In this document: positions 1 through 8,105 of the stretch, piece after piece
Layout: each line of letters opens with the position of its first letter
How positions within the stretch are numbered: position 1 is the first letter of the stretch
From: Anaerolineales bacterium
GTDB taxonomy: Bacteria > Chloroflexota > Anaerolineae > Anaerolineales > E44-bin32
NCBI GenBank assembly: GCA_037382465.1
Contig: JARRPX010000003.1
Span: 1 to 62,072 of the forward strand
Length of the DNA stretch: 62,072 nt
Direction of reading: 5' to 3'
Notes under the pieces: generated by a model
What the model was told of the DNA's origin: nothing
The model's input: only the letters and a program-made list of their open reading frames with translations
Database searches by the model: none
Made by a program: the position numbers and the translations under genes

Positions 1-1300
1 CCCACCCCAAACGGTAGATACTTTTGAGTCAATCTCAACATCTTGTCGAAGAGTTCCCAGGAAACATCGATGGGAAGTGAATTGGTCGGATCGTTGAAGA
101 ACGCCTGGAAACCCGGATCCACTTTGCCCGTCAGGCCAGATTCGATGACCATTTCCTGGTTGGCAATGTGTTGGTTGATCAGCGCTGAAATTCCCGCCGG
201 AAGCGTGCCCGCACGAATGGGCGGATGCTCCCTCGGCTGAAGTAAGCATTGGTCTCTACCGCGGCGCCCAGAGGTGCGTTGGTGATCTGCCCGGCGTTTC
301 CCATATTGACGTTCGTAACAAAATCGCCCAATCCGAGCAGCGCCCGGATCACGTTAACCCCATCTTCACCCGAGCGCTCCAACACAAAAGGTATGACGCC
401 ATCGATCAATTCACGGGTCCTTTGCGGGGCATTTTTCCGGCGTTCGATACGCCAAGAGACAGGCGTGCAGATAACGCCCCATTCAAATAAGGTTTCAGGA
501 GAACGAATAAAGCCCGGTAAAAATTCGACGAGGTGACGATCGCCAGCCGCTGCGAGAATCCCATAACGTTGGAAAAGGGTGAACTTGACCTGTTCAGCGC
601 TTTGGAACCAGTCATTCCAGCTTTCAACCTCCGCCAGGGTATATTTACGCAGGATTCCGGGCTGTTGCAGATATTGCTTCAATATATCGAGTAGGTCGTA
701 CTCCTGATATCTCGCAGAATCCACCCAGGTGAAGTGGTTGATCCCCAACACATTGACTCTGATCTCGTTACGTGTGGGTGTCTCGATGTTCAGGAATTGC
801 CGGGCAATCTGCGCTAAAAGCTCCTGGGTTCCAAATACCTCATGACAACAACCGAAGACCTTCAACTCGGGGGCCACGCGAGTGAGAGTTCGCGTGCAGA
901 CGCTCATCGGGTTGGTGTAATTCATCACCCAGGCATCCGGACAGATTCTCGCGATTGCTTCGGCAAAAACATTGTAAATTAGGAACGGAGTCCACGGATC
1001 AAGCCCGGCGCGCCGGTGGTGTCGCCAACGGGAAGAAAGAGCCCATATTGTTCGACTAGCCCGATCTCATCCGCCATTAACTCCAGGGGACCTGGCTGGA
1101 TGGAAATAATGACAAAATCTGCATCCCGCAGCGCTTCTTCTAACGTTGCTACGGCGAAATACCGCCAGCGCGACACAACGCCCGCCTGCGTCTGCATCCA
1201 ATTGCCCAATTCTTCGTTGAGACGCGCGGATTCCATATCGATATTATAGAGTGCGGCTTCCACCGCCGATGTAGGCAATTTTGAGATGGATGGGATTCAT
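1..1300 (-). pseudogene. broken GH4 family glycosidase (alpha-galactosidase/6-phospho-glucosidase type), runs off the left edge
   Basis: The minus strand encodes a family 4 glycoside hydrolase, an NAD- and metal-dependent enzyme that cleaves glycosides by oxidation and elimination, but in three reading frames. It starts at ATG 1300 with the nucleotide-binding strand KIAYIGGGSR, then jumps to a frame reading ALYNIDMESARLNEE, so roughly 20 residues that normally lie between are missing. That frame (GPLELMADE, VGDTTGAPG) ends at a TAA near 990; the protein resumes one frame over (MNYTNPMSV, FGCCHEVFG, INHFTWV) and runs to about 190. There a one-base loss breaks the frame again, and the C-terminus (AGTLPAGISALINQ, then ESGLTGKVDPGFQAFFNDP) continues past base 1. 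Three independent lesions argue for a decayed gene; assembly error is the alternative. Confidence 0.8.
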
Positions 1301-1337
1301 TCTACACCAGCATTTCATTTGGGCTGCTTCATTCAGG

Positions 1338-1685
1338 CTAATGCCTACTCCGTCGAGCGCCACCTCGTGGCCGCACCGTGCCCTCAGCCAGCACCCGGAA
1401 CGTCCCCAGCTCCATCTCCGACTCGGTCCATTCCGAGAAGGTGGCATCCATTTTCGTGTATTCGTCCTTGCGTTCGAACAGCCATCGTTCCCGCTGGCCG
1501 ACGGAGTCCCACATATCAACGGTCAGGTAGCGCTTTGGATCGTTTTCGTCACGCAACAATGCGGTGCCGCGGAATCCCGGCGAGTCGGAGAACAGCTTGC
1601 TCCATGCGCCGCCAGGACCATACGCCAGTTCGAATTGGCCCCGACATTCTTCCCTGACGACGAACTGCCAGATGATTTCAACCAT
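1338..1685 (-). CDS. antibiotic-biosynthesis-monooxygenase (ABM) domain-like protein
   Basis: A 115-residue protein beginning MVEIIWQFVV and continuing with FELAYGPGGAWSKLF and GFRGTALLRD. The pattern matches the ferredoxin-like ABM/DUF4937-type fold: a beta strand, a helix with a GPxGxW segment, a strand containing the sampled 'GTxLLRD', then YLTVDMWDS. Such proteins are small dimeric alpha/beta barrels; many are cofactor-free monooxygenases, others only share the fold. It lies between the GH4 remnant and an acetyltransferase, all on the minus strand, without tight spacing to either. The C-terminus is Arg-rich and looks unstructured. Substrate unknown. Confidence 0.6.
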   Translation of the reverse strand: MVEIIWQFVVREECRGQFELAYGPGGAWSKLFSDSPGFRGTALLRDENDPKRYLTVDMWDSVGQRERWLFERKDEYTKMDATFSEWTESEMELGTFRVLAEGTVRPRGGARRSRH

Positions 1686-1802
1686 GCTGGATTCTCCTTT
1701 TCATCCAACCCGGACTATACAAATTTGGAGAAGATCCTACATCCAAGCCCGACCAACAGCCTGGTCTGCACGACGCGAACATCCTCGAGACGACGGCCTG
1801 CA

Positions 1803-2384
1803 TCAACGCGGAAAATACTCCTGGCGCAGCATCGCATACAGGTAATCTCCGTGATAGCTCCCGTCGGTGTTCCGCTTGTTCTCCCGCAAATGCGCCTCTC
1901 GCCTGAAACCACAGCGTTCTAACACGTTAACACTGCGCAGGTTGTTTTCGTCACATCCGCTGCACACCCGGTGTGCGTCCAAATCCTCGAACAGCATCTT
2001 TAGAACGCGGCGGACCGCTTCGGAGATGTATCCTTTCCCCTCGTGATGCACGTCGGCGACATATCCAAGCGTGAATTCCGGCAGTTCCCAATCGGTCGGT
2101 CCGACGTACACCTGTCCGACCCACTCGTTTGTCGTTTTCTCAAACAACCCGATGAAGAAACATTCACACGCCGCCCATTTCTCCCCCAATTCTCTGACGA
2201 CTGCCTCCGCATGTTTCTCATCTTTCAGGGACATCAAAACGTTGCCCGATTCGAACTCGGACAGATGATCCTGATTGCGCAAGCCGGCAGCGTACAGCAT
2301 GGCGCCATCTCCCGCCTGATAGGCACGCAGCAGCAGTCTTTCTGTTTCAACTTTCCCGGAATTATCAGATAAAGCTTTGCTCAC
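1803..2384 (-). CDS. GNAT N-acetyltransferase, RimJ/RimL type
   Basis: A 193-residue GNAT enzyme, expected to transfer acetyl from acetyl-CoA to an amine (protein N-terminus, antibiotic or small metabolite). It opens with the RimJ/RimL signature VETERLLLRAYQ near residue 12, has the acceptor-side strand WVGQVYVG, the strand-4/P-loop region HHEGKGYISEA (the acetyl-CoA pyrophosphate loop, usually R/Q-x-x-G-x-G/A, here slightly divergent) near 115-125, and the terminal SVNVLERCGFRREA that packs against CoA. The start is a GTG at 2384 with only a weak upstream purine stretch. A downstream 117 base gap separates it from the ABM-like gene. Substrate cannot be read from the sequence. Confidence 0.85.
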   Translation of the reverse strand: MSKALSDNSGKVETERLLLRAYQAGDGAMLYAAGLRNQDHLSEFESGNVLMSLKDEKHAEAVVRELGEKWAACECFFIGLFEKTTNEWVGQVYVGPTDWELPEFTLGYVADVHHEGKGYISEAVRRVLKMLFEDLDAHRVCSGCDENNLRSVNVLERCGFRREAHLRENKRNTDGSYHGDYLYAMLRQEYFPR

Positions 2385-2403
2385 ATCCGATGTCCATCCT
2401 TTG

Positions 2404-2565
2404 TTATTGTCTGTTATCTTGATGGACTTTTTTCAAGTCATTTGTAATCATGAAATATCCCAGCGGAAGTGTTTGATAAAACAAGCCCAGAGCGTTTTCG
2501 TCGATCTTTTCGTATAAATCAAAGTGTACGTGGGCATCGATATACATCGATTTCTCTCGTTTCAT
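2404..2565 (-). pseudogene. 53-residue stub resembling the N-terminus of a TatD/PHP-type metal-dependent hydrolase
   Basis: Directly after the P-loop kinase gene, an ATG at 2565 overlaps the kinase stop codon (ATGA) and opens a frame of 53 codons. Residues 7-17 read MYIDAHVHFDL, the HxH metal-binding strand that begins TatD, PHP and amidohydrolase barrels, followed by a plausible first helix (EKIDENALGLF). It then ends at TAA 2404, although such hydrolases are normally over 250 residues. The overlap implies that a complete downstream gene was once translationally coupled to the kinase and has been deleted. It is too short to be catalytic. It could instead be a real small protein with a chance HxH. 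Confidence 0.5.
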
Positions 2566-3263
2566 CCACGGTCGAGTTCTAGAAATGCCCGCAGGTCATC
2601 GAGCGATCGTTCCCAATCCGTTTGTGGATCGCGAATTTTGATCTTGCGAAACGGATACCGTTCGAAGAGACGCTCGGCGATGGACGTCCACTCCTCGAAG
2701 AATTTCGCCATCGCCGCCGAAGTCAAAGAACGGCGTGTAAACCACTCCTGCCGTTCGTAGATTGCGTTCCCCCAAACCTCCCACGAGCCCTCCCTGCCCG
2801 ATTGCCGCCAGGATCTGTTCTTCTCTTCCGCGATCCGTGCGTGCAGTCGGGCGACGTCTGCCGGCGCCAGATAGATGAGGACAGGATCCAGCGCAGCAAT
2901 TATCGAATTCAATCGACGGGCACTTTCAAGGATATCTTGCTCCGAATGGCCGGACAGATAGAGATACATGCCGTGTGTTTGCCACAAGCGGCTTTCGATG
3001 ATGTTGACCTCCTCATGCCCCGCCGCTCTTTCGACGAAGTCCCGCCACTGCCGGAACACATCCGCCTGACGTGACTTCGTCGAAGCGATGATTACGGCCA
3101 GGTCTTCCATCTGTCCGATGGAAATTGGATTGTCCTCGGACCACTCGAGATAGCAGTTACAGCGGATCCCCCGTGCCGAGATGTCTCTCGCCAGTTTCTC
3201 CGCAGTGCTGGATTTCCCGGAGCATGGCACGCCTTCGATCAGAATGAGATCGGTCTTGATCAT
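2562..3263 (-). CDS. P-loop NTPase, kinase-like (AAA/zeta-type fold)
   Basis: A 233-residue nucleotide-binding protein. The Walker A loop GVPCSGKSS lies within the first 20 residues, after the strand LILIEG; this spacing is typical of small-molecule kinases and nucleotide kinases rather than of translocating ATPases. Further segments WSEDNP, a helical lid region rich in Arg (RLWQTHGMYLYL, NRSWRQSGREG) and a C-terminal strand FRKIKIRDPQTDW are consistent with a phosphotransferase. ATG 3263 was preferred over an in-frame TTG 18 bases upstream because the core strand starts immediately after it. Its stop overlaps the start of the hydrolase stub. Substrate not recognisable. Confidence 0.7.
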   Translation of the reverse strand: MIKTDLILIEGVPCSGKSSTAEKLARDISARGIRCNCYLEWSEDNPISIGQMEDLAVIIASTKSRQADVFRQWRDFVERAAGHEEVNIIESRLWQTHGMYLYLSGHSEQDILESARRLNSIIAALDPVLIYLAPADVARLHARIAEEKNRSWRQSGREGSWEVWGNAIYERQEWFTRRSLTSAAMAKFFEEWTSIAERLFERYPFRKIKIRDPQTDWERSLDDLRAFLELDRG

Positions 3264-3595
3264 GAGAACGAATCCGAACAAGCAAATTTGGTCACCGGCT
3301 CACGAGTATGATGATACACCAACTTCGGCCAGGCATGCGGAATTCCACCATAACGGATCGCTCGAAATGGGCGATCGGCCAACCGTCAATTTCCCGAAAC
3401 GATTGGCGCTTGAAGGCTAATTACATATGCGGTAGACTCATTCCCTGCAAATCGATCCTCATTCCAATCTCGTCCCTGACTCATTTTCTTTGAATGCACA
3501 CGGCACTTTCCGGTAGATTCCGCTCGAAAACTTCCCGATGGTACCACCGAGAAAACCGAAAGCAACGGTGCTTGATGGTCAAAGGAGAAACGAAA
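3264..3595. other. divergent intergenic region between the kinase and a lipoprotein gene
   Basis: This 332-base stretch separates divergently transcribed genes. No coding pattern was recognised. Its right half holds the candidate promoter of the lipoprotein gene at 3490-3519; a minus-strand promoter for the kinase gene must also lie here but no convincing pair of boxes was seen. Confidence 0.5.
3490..3519 (+). promoter_or_regulatory. candidate promoter of the NBR1-domain lipoprotein gene
   Basis: TTGAAT (3490-3495) and TAGATT (3514-3519) are separated by 18 bases and resemble sigma-70 -35 and -10 boxes at four of six positions each. They lie about 75 bases upstream of the TTG start at 3596, whose ribosome binding site AAAGGAG is well formed. 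Confidence 0.35.
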
Positions 3596-4306
3596 TTGAA
3601 AAAGGACGCTATCCGTCGCTCACTGATCGGTCTGGTTTTGCTGGGCAGCATGCTGTTAAACGCTTGTGGTTCCGGCGATGAGATTGCCACCCCCGCAATG
3701 CAGTCTGAACAAATTCAAACGCTGGCCGTGGCCACCTTCTCCGCCGGCCTGACGCAGACGGCGTTGGCGATGCCTACCGACACACCTTCTGCAACGCCCA
3801 CAGCTACAAATACACTCGGACCCACGAATACGCTTTCGGCATCTCCGACGCAGGGCGGAGATACGCTTCCTACGGCGTCTTGCTACCGCTTGGCATTCGT
3901 ATCGGACGTCACCGTGCCCGACAACACGACCATGACCCCGGGAGAAATTTTCACCAAGACCTGGCGCGTGCGCAATTCAGGCTCCTGCAATTGGGAAATC
4001 GGGTTTAAATTCAAACCCACCTACGGTGACGCGATGGGAGGCGCTGCGCTCACGTTGGACAAGACCGTTCCCCCCGGCGAAGAGACCGACCTCTCCATCG
4101 TGATGACGGCCCCGAGCGACGCCGGAAGCTATCAGGGAAATTGGAGAATGACCACCACGAACGGAACGTTCTTCGGCGACGAAGTGTATGTACTCATCAT
4201 CGTCGGCGAGGGCAATACATCGACTCCGACTCCGACAGGAACCCAGCTCCCCGCATCGGAAACACCCACCTCGACGGCCACGCCGACGGAGACTACGGCA
4301 CCCTGA
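3596..4306 (+). CDS. lipoprotein with an NBR1-like Ig domain
   Basis: A 236-residue secreted lipoprotein. A TTG start at 3596 is chosen because AAAGGAG sits 7 bases upstream and it gives a classic signal peptide: KKDAIRRS charged start, a hydrophobic core, and the lipobox LLNAC. A Thr/Pro/Ser linker (PTDTPSATPTATNT) follows. The folded part, about residues 95-205, matches the Ig-like domain from NBR1: FVSDVTVPDNTTMTPGE, then FTKTWRVRNSGSCNW and a GSYQGNWRM segment. This domain is frequent on surface proteins of Chloroflexota and probably mediates binding. The C-terminus is another low-complexity Thr/Pro tail, as in a stalk. No enzymatic motif is present. Confidence 0.8.
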   Translation: MKKDAIRRSLIGLVLLGSMLLNACGSGDEIATPAMQSEQIQTLAVATFSAGLTQTALAMPTDTPSATPTATNTLGPTNTLSASPTQGGDTLPTASCYRLAFVSDVTVPDNTTMTPGEIFTKTWRVRNSGSCNWEIGFKFKPTYGDAMGGAALTLDKTVPPGEETDLSIVMTAPSDAGSYQGNWRMTTTNGTFFGDEVYVLIIVGEGNTSTPTPTGTQLPASETPTSTATPTETTAP

Positions 4307-4584
4307 GATTCCATCGAAAAGGGAATCCCACGACCCACGAGCCGCCCGAAAGATTACGCCGACGACGCATCGATCCATCACGATCCGAGGGCGCGAAGGT
4401 TGTGAAACAACCGCCCTGCCCCGGCGAATTGCCCAGGAGCACGCTCTCTCTTGGGTACAATTCTTTAATGGTTCGCCGCTCTTCTGCGAGACATAGAAGG
4501 CCTGTGATCTGGGACAGCGGGACGGTGAAAAGAATGTGGCTGTGGATGGAACCGGTCAATTCAAATACCGGAAAAAGGATCAAG

Positions 4585-5499
4585 ATGAGCCGAGGGATTT
4601 TCGCCAAAACGTGGAAAACGATCATCCTGCTTGCCTTCCTTTCCGCCTGTGCGGTCGGACCGAACGCGGCGACCGGCTCATCAGCGGCTGGTCAAAAGAC
4701 CACCGAGGCGAATCCGACGCCCACGCCTGCCGTCGAATACACGGATGAGAGCGAAACCGACCTGGCTGCCCTGATCGTCGAAAACGCAGACCAATTGGAT
4801 GCAGCCGTCAAGTCCGTGATCGCCGCAGCAAGGAACGCCGTTTCCGCCGGTGAATTGCCGAAAGATGTCGCGAGCGATCTGCTCGACCTGGTACAGGCCG
4901 TCGAATCGCTGCATTCCGAGTTCGAGCAAGCCATCCAGGTATATGTCGAACGCTTCAGCGCCCTTTCCCCGGAAGCCGGCAGCCAAATAATGCAAATTGA
5001 AGATGAAGTAAAAAGCGCACTCAGCTCGATCGCCGCTTTAAAGTTCGGCTTCGATTCAGGTGGCGCAACCGATGGTGATGCATTGGACCAGTTCGAGGCA
5101 GCATGGACGACGATCGAGCTCGATCCGAGAATCTCCGCCTGGCAGGAAACGGTCCTGACCCAAATCGAACGTCGTGAAACCCATTACATGAACATCCAAC
5201 CTCAATCCGGCCAGGTAGCGGACAATCGTGTGGAAGCATTCGTTCAGGCGCACGATTTCGTGCAGGCCTTTCAGGACGCGCTGGATGACGGCATCTTTAC
5301 ACCAGAAGAGCTGGCGCAGATCAGCCAGATCGGCGCCAACGCCGAAGCCAGCCTCTACAACACCGGGGATCGACAACTGTTCGGATATGCCCAGGCGATC
5401 ATTCGCCTGACTCGATACGCGGTGCGGGGTGAATGGTCGCTGGCGAGCAGCGGCATCAACGACCTGCGCTTGTCCTTGCCCGCTAAACCGCAGTTATAG
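4585..5499 (+). CDS. helical lipoprotein of unknown function
   Basis: A 304-residue lipoprotein. ATG 4585 follows the purine-rich AAAAAGGAT and yields a short signal peptide ending in the lipobox FLSAC. A low-complexity linker (TEANPTPTPAVE) leads into a largely alpha-helical domain from about residue 60 to the end, rich in Asp, Glu, Ala and Leu, with repeats of heptad-like spacing suggestive of coiled coils. No catalytic motif or recognisable family was found. It follows the NBR1-domain lipoprotein by 278 bases in the same direction, so the two may form a cell-envelope pair, but the gap is long enough for a separate promoter. Confidence 0.65.
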   Translation: MSRGIFAKTWKTIILLAFLSACAVGPNAATGSSAAGQKTTEANPTPTPAVEYTDESETDLAALIVENADQLDAAVKSVIAAARNAVSAGELPKDVASDLLDLVQAVESLHSEFEQAIQVYVERFSALSPEAGSQIMQIEDEVKSALSSIAALKFGFDSGGATDGDALDQFEAAWTTIELDPRISAWQETVLTQIERRETHYMNIQPQSGQVADNRVEAFVQAHDFVQAFQDALDDGIFTPEELAQISQIGANAEASLYNTGDRQLFGYAQAIIRLTRYAVRGEWSLASSGINDLRLSLPAKPQL

Positions 5500-5532
5500 C
5501 GATCGCCTTCGCTCTCCGTCGTGAATGCTTGA

Positions 5533-5846
5533 TCTCGTTCCGCAGCTAAGATAGACTCGATCAATCCCCCAGAGAATGATATTACCGTCGGCAGCATCGA
5601 AATGACCTCGTACGACGACGGAACTTTCGACCTCGTCAGCTGCGCGTCAAGCACGTGCTAATGGCCGTCAACTTGAACAGATTCGCGTTGCGCCGGGGTG
5701 ACAGGGTAGGACTGCATCTCTTCAGCAAGGATGAAATCCTGGAGATTGCAGGGCGATCGAGCTTCGTCGAAAACGCATCCATCGAAAAGTCTACACTGCA
5801 GAACTTGCTGATTTTCTTGCGCATTCGTTTGATGAAAGTAGAATAG
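5533..5846 (+). pseudogene. remnant of a SAM-dependent methyltransferase (type 11 class)
   Basis: Two pieces in different frames read like a class I methyltransferase with its middle deleted. From 5533 to 5661 the frame gives INPPENDITVGSIEM and YDDGTFDLVSC, matching the strand-loop that follows the SAM-binding region (the usual acidic 'D-x-S/T-FDLV' motif), and then stops. From about 5664 to 5846 another frame reads GLHLFSKDEILEIAGRSSF and NASIEK, the typical C-terminal helix-strand of the same family. N-terminal SAM-binding glycines are absent. The pieces total about 100 residues against the usual 200-270. This is an inference from motif resemblance and should be verified by profile search. 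Confidence 0.45.
5817..5844 (+). promoter_or_regulatory. candidate promoter of the Gfo/Idh/MocA gene
   Basis: TTGCGC (5817-5822) and TAGAAT (5839-5844) with a 16-base spacer. Initiation would fall near 5851, which fits the choice of ATG 5865 with its GGGAGG site at 5855 rather than the upstream ATG 5853. Confidence 0.35.
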
Positions 5847-5864
5847 AGAGACATGGGAGGGCCA

Positions 5865-6851
5865 ATGTCCACATCAATGTTTCGTTGGGGCGTGATTGGA
5901 CCGGGAAACATCGCCCACAATTTTGCCAAAGCTTTGGACGTAATCGACGGCGGACAACTCTTTGCCGTAGCCAGTCGTAGTTCAGGCCGCGCTGCAGAAT
6001 TCGCACAGGAATACGGAGCGCCGAAAAGCTATGCGTCCTACGAAGCCCTGGTCGAGGACGACGACGTAGATGGCATCTACATCGCCACACCGCACCCCTT
6101 TCACCACGACCAAACCATGCTGTGCCTGGAAGCCGGCAAGCCCGTGCTGTGCGAGAAGCCGCTGACGGTCAACGCCCGTGACGCAAAGCATCTCATCGAT
6201 ACCGCGAAATCCCGCAATGTGTTCCTCATGGAAGCGCTATGGACGCGCTACCTTCCAATCTACACCCAGATACGGCGCTGGTTGGACGAAAAACAGATCG
6301 GAGAATTGAAGCTGCTCGATTCCATCTTCTGTTTTCGTGCACCGGACGATCCCAAACACCGCACCTGGAATCACGAATTGGCGGGCGGGGCATTACTGGA
6401 CATCGGCGTATACAACATCGCAGTCTCGCAATGGGTGTTCAGCGGCAATCCCCAATCGTTCAGTACCCGCAGCATCCTTTCCGAAACCGACGTCGATGCG
6501 CTGACCGCAGCCACGATGGTCTATCCTGACGAACGAATCTCACAGTTCACTTGCAGCTTTCTCGTGGACGGCGTCAACGACTTTGTGATTTACGGAACTG
6601 AAGGACGAATCCGCATCCATCCCAACTTCTGGTGCGCCACTGAAGCCACGCTGATCCGGGGAGAACATCGGGACACCTTACACGAGTCGTTTCGAGCCAC
6701 AGGCTTCGAGTACGAGATCGAAGAAGCGATGCGCTGCATTCGTACCGGACTGCTGGAGAGCCCCGGTATGACGCACGCAGATACTCTGGCAAATATAGAA
6801 TTGATGGACGCCATTCGCGCCGAAGTCGGCTTGAAGTACAGTTTCGAGTAG
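5865..6851 (+). CDS. Gfo/Idh/MocA family oxidoreductase
   Basis: A 328-residue NAD(P)-dependent dehydrogenase, probably oxidising or reducing a sugar, cyclitol or trans-dihydrodiol. The N-terminal Rossmann motif GVIGPGNIAHNF begins near residue 8, followed by VASRSSGRAAEFA, YIATPHPFHHD and the family hallmark CEKPLTVN near 105, whose Lys contacts substrate and cofactor. The second half (ALWTRYLPIY, GGALLDIGVYNI) is the alpha/beta substrate domain, with the conserved DIGVY stretch. Start choice: GGGAGG lies 4 bases before ATG 5865; an ATG at 5853 is also in frame. The next gene downstream, an SGNH hydrolase, starts 34 bases later and may be cotranscribed. Confidence 0.9.
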   Translation: MSTSMFRWGVIGPGNIAHNFAKALDVIDGGQLFAVASRSSGRAAEFAQEYGAPKSYASYEALVEDDDVDGIYIATPHPFHHDQTMLCLEAGKPVLCEKPLTVNARDAKHLIDTAKSRNVFLMEALWTRYLPIYTQIRRWLDEKQIGELKLLDSIFCFRAPDDPKHRTWNHELAGGALLDIGVYNIAVSQWVFSGNPQSFSTRSILSETDVDALTAATMVYPDERISQFTCSFLVDGVNDFVIYGTEGRIRIHPNFWCATEATLIRGEHRDTLHESFRATGFEYEIEEAMRCIRTGLLESPGMTHADTLANIELMDAIRAEVGLKYSFE

Positions 6852-6885
6852 AAATCCGTTTTCATCATTAAGGAGGTTAGCCATC

Positions 6886-7536
6886 ATGAACATTCCCCCC
6901 GGCAGTCGCCTGGTATTCATCGGGGATTCGATCACCGACTGCGGTCGTGCCCACCCGGCGGTCGAAGACACGCCGGAGGCACTCGGAAACGGCTACGTCA
7001 GCCTGGTCGATGCCATAATCACTGCCAGCGACCCGACGTAACGATTGAACATCGTCAACGTGGGTGAAGCCAACGATACGGTAGCCGATCTCGCCGTTCG
7101 CTGGGAGCGCGACGTCCTCGCCTGGTATCCGGAATGGCTTTCGATCTTCATCGGAATCAATGACGTCTGGCGTTCGATCGACTTCTAGTCCGGGGGTGAA
7201 ACACACGTTTCCCTCCAGGAATATACGAACCAATTGAAAGAATTGGTGAGCACGACGAAAGATTCCCTCCAGGGTCTGGTGGTGATGACGCCCTATTACA
7301 TTCATGCCGACCGCGCCGATCGCATGCGCTCCATGATGGACCAATATAGTGATGCGGTGCGCGAGATCGCGGAAGAGCAAAAAGTGATACTGGTCGACAC
7401 CCAGGCTGAGTTTGACCGGGTGATGAGAATCCGCGCCGCCAAATCACTGGCCGAAGATCACATTCATGTCAATCTGGTTGGACACATGATTCTGGCGCGC
7501 GCCTTCCTCAATGCGCTAGGGTTCGAATGGAAATAG
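6886..7536 (+). pseudogene. SGNH/GDSL hydrolase interrupted by two in-frame stop codons
   Basis: From ATG 6886, preceded by a good AAGGAGG, one continuous frame encodes a whole SGNH-family esterase (deacetylation of carbohydrates is a common role): FIGDSITDCGR with the nucleophile Ser in block I, GNGYVSLVD, IVNVGEANDTV, then FIGINDVWR (block III) and DHIHVNLVGH (block V Asp-His). Two codons in this frame are stops: TAA at 7039-7041 and TAG at 7186-7188. No base is gained or lost across the gene, so this is nonsense inactivation or readthrough, unlike the frameshifted GH4 gene. Placement after a sugar-type oxidoreductase fits carbohydrate use. Length without stops would be 216 residues, normal for the family. 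Confidence 0.8.
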
Positions 7537-7591
7537 CGGATGGTTTGAACCCCTCGTATGGATATAGGAAGTACATAGGATTGGAGGCGTG

Positions 7592-8044
7592 ATGAACGAG
7601 GCTTTGCTAAAGGACAAGCCGATAACCCAAATCGGACTCGTGGTCGACGACATCGAAAAGGCGGCGCTGGCGTGGGCCGGCGCACTCGGTGTGGCGAAGC
7701 CCGAGATCATCATCACCGCTCCAGTAGAAGTGGCGCGAACCGAGTACAAAGGAGAATCATCGACGGCCCGCGCCAAACTGACTTTCTTCCAAATCGGTCC
7801 CATCATGTTGGAGTTGATCGAGCCCGTCGAGGGAAAGAGCACCTGGAAGGACCATCTCGACGAACACGGGCCAAGCCTGCACCACATCGCCTTCGAGGTG
7901 GATGACATCGATGGGATTTTAACCGACCTCGGCGGTCATGAAATGACTCTCGTGCAGCGCGGCGAATTCGAAGGGGGGCGATACGCGTACCTGGACGGGC
8001 AAGCGCAATTCGGTGCAGTCATCGAACTATTGGAGAATGATTGA
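7592..8044 (+). CDS. VOC (glyoxalase/methylmalonyl-CoA epimerase-like) protein
   Basis: A 150-residue protein with the paired beta-alpha-beta-beta-beta repeats of the vicinal oxygen chelate family: repeat one ITQIGLVVDDIEKAA near residue 12 and repeat two LHHIAFEVDDIDGI near residue 92, ending with FGAVIELLE. It resembles methylmalonyl-CoA epimerase and related metal-dependent enzymes. The first metal-ligand position, usually His in epimerases, is Gln here; Gln is used in human glyoxalase I, so metal binding remains possible. The second His and the terminal Glu are kept. TTGGAGG sits 4 bases before ATG 7592; a GTG three bases earlier is an alternative start. Substrate not determinable. Confidence 0.8.
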   Translation: MNEALLKDKPITQIGLVVDDIEKAALAWAGALGVAKPEIIITAPVEVARTEYKGESSTARAKLTFFQIGPIMLELIEPVEGKSTWKDHLDEHGPSLHHIAFEVDDIDGILTDLGGHEMTLVQRGEFEGGRYAYLDGQAQFGAVIELLEND

Positions 8045-8105
8045 ATCCTCGACTCCTTATAGACCGATCCACCGCTCGCATTGAAAAACTGGAAAGCAAC
8101 GATTT

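Noticed and set aside
1281-1922. 213-codon plus-strand frame
   Set aside because: Runs antisense over the ABM-like gene and the acetyltransferase end, no motif or ribosome site.
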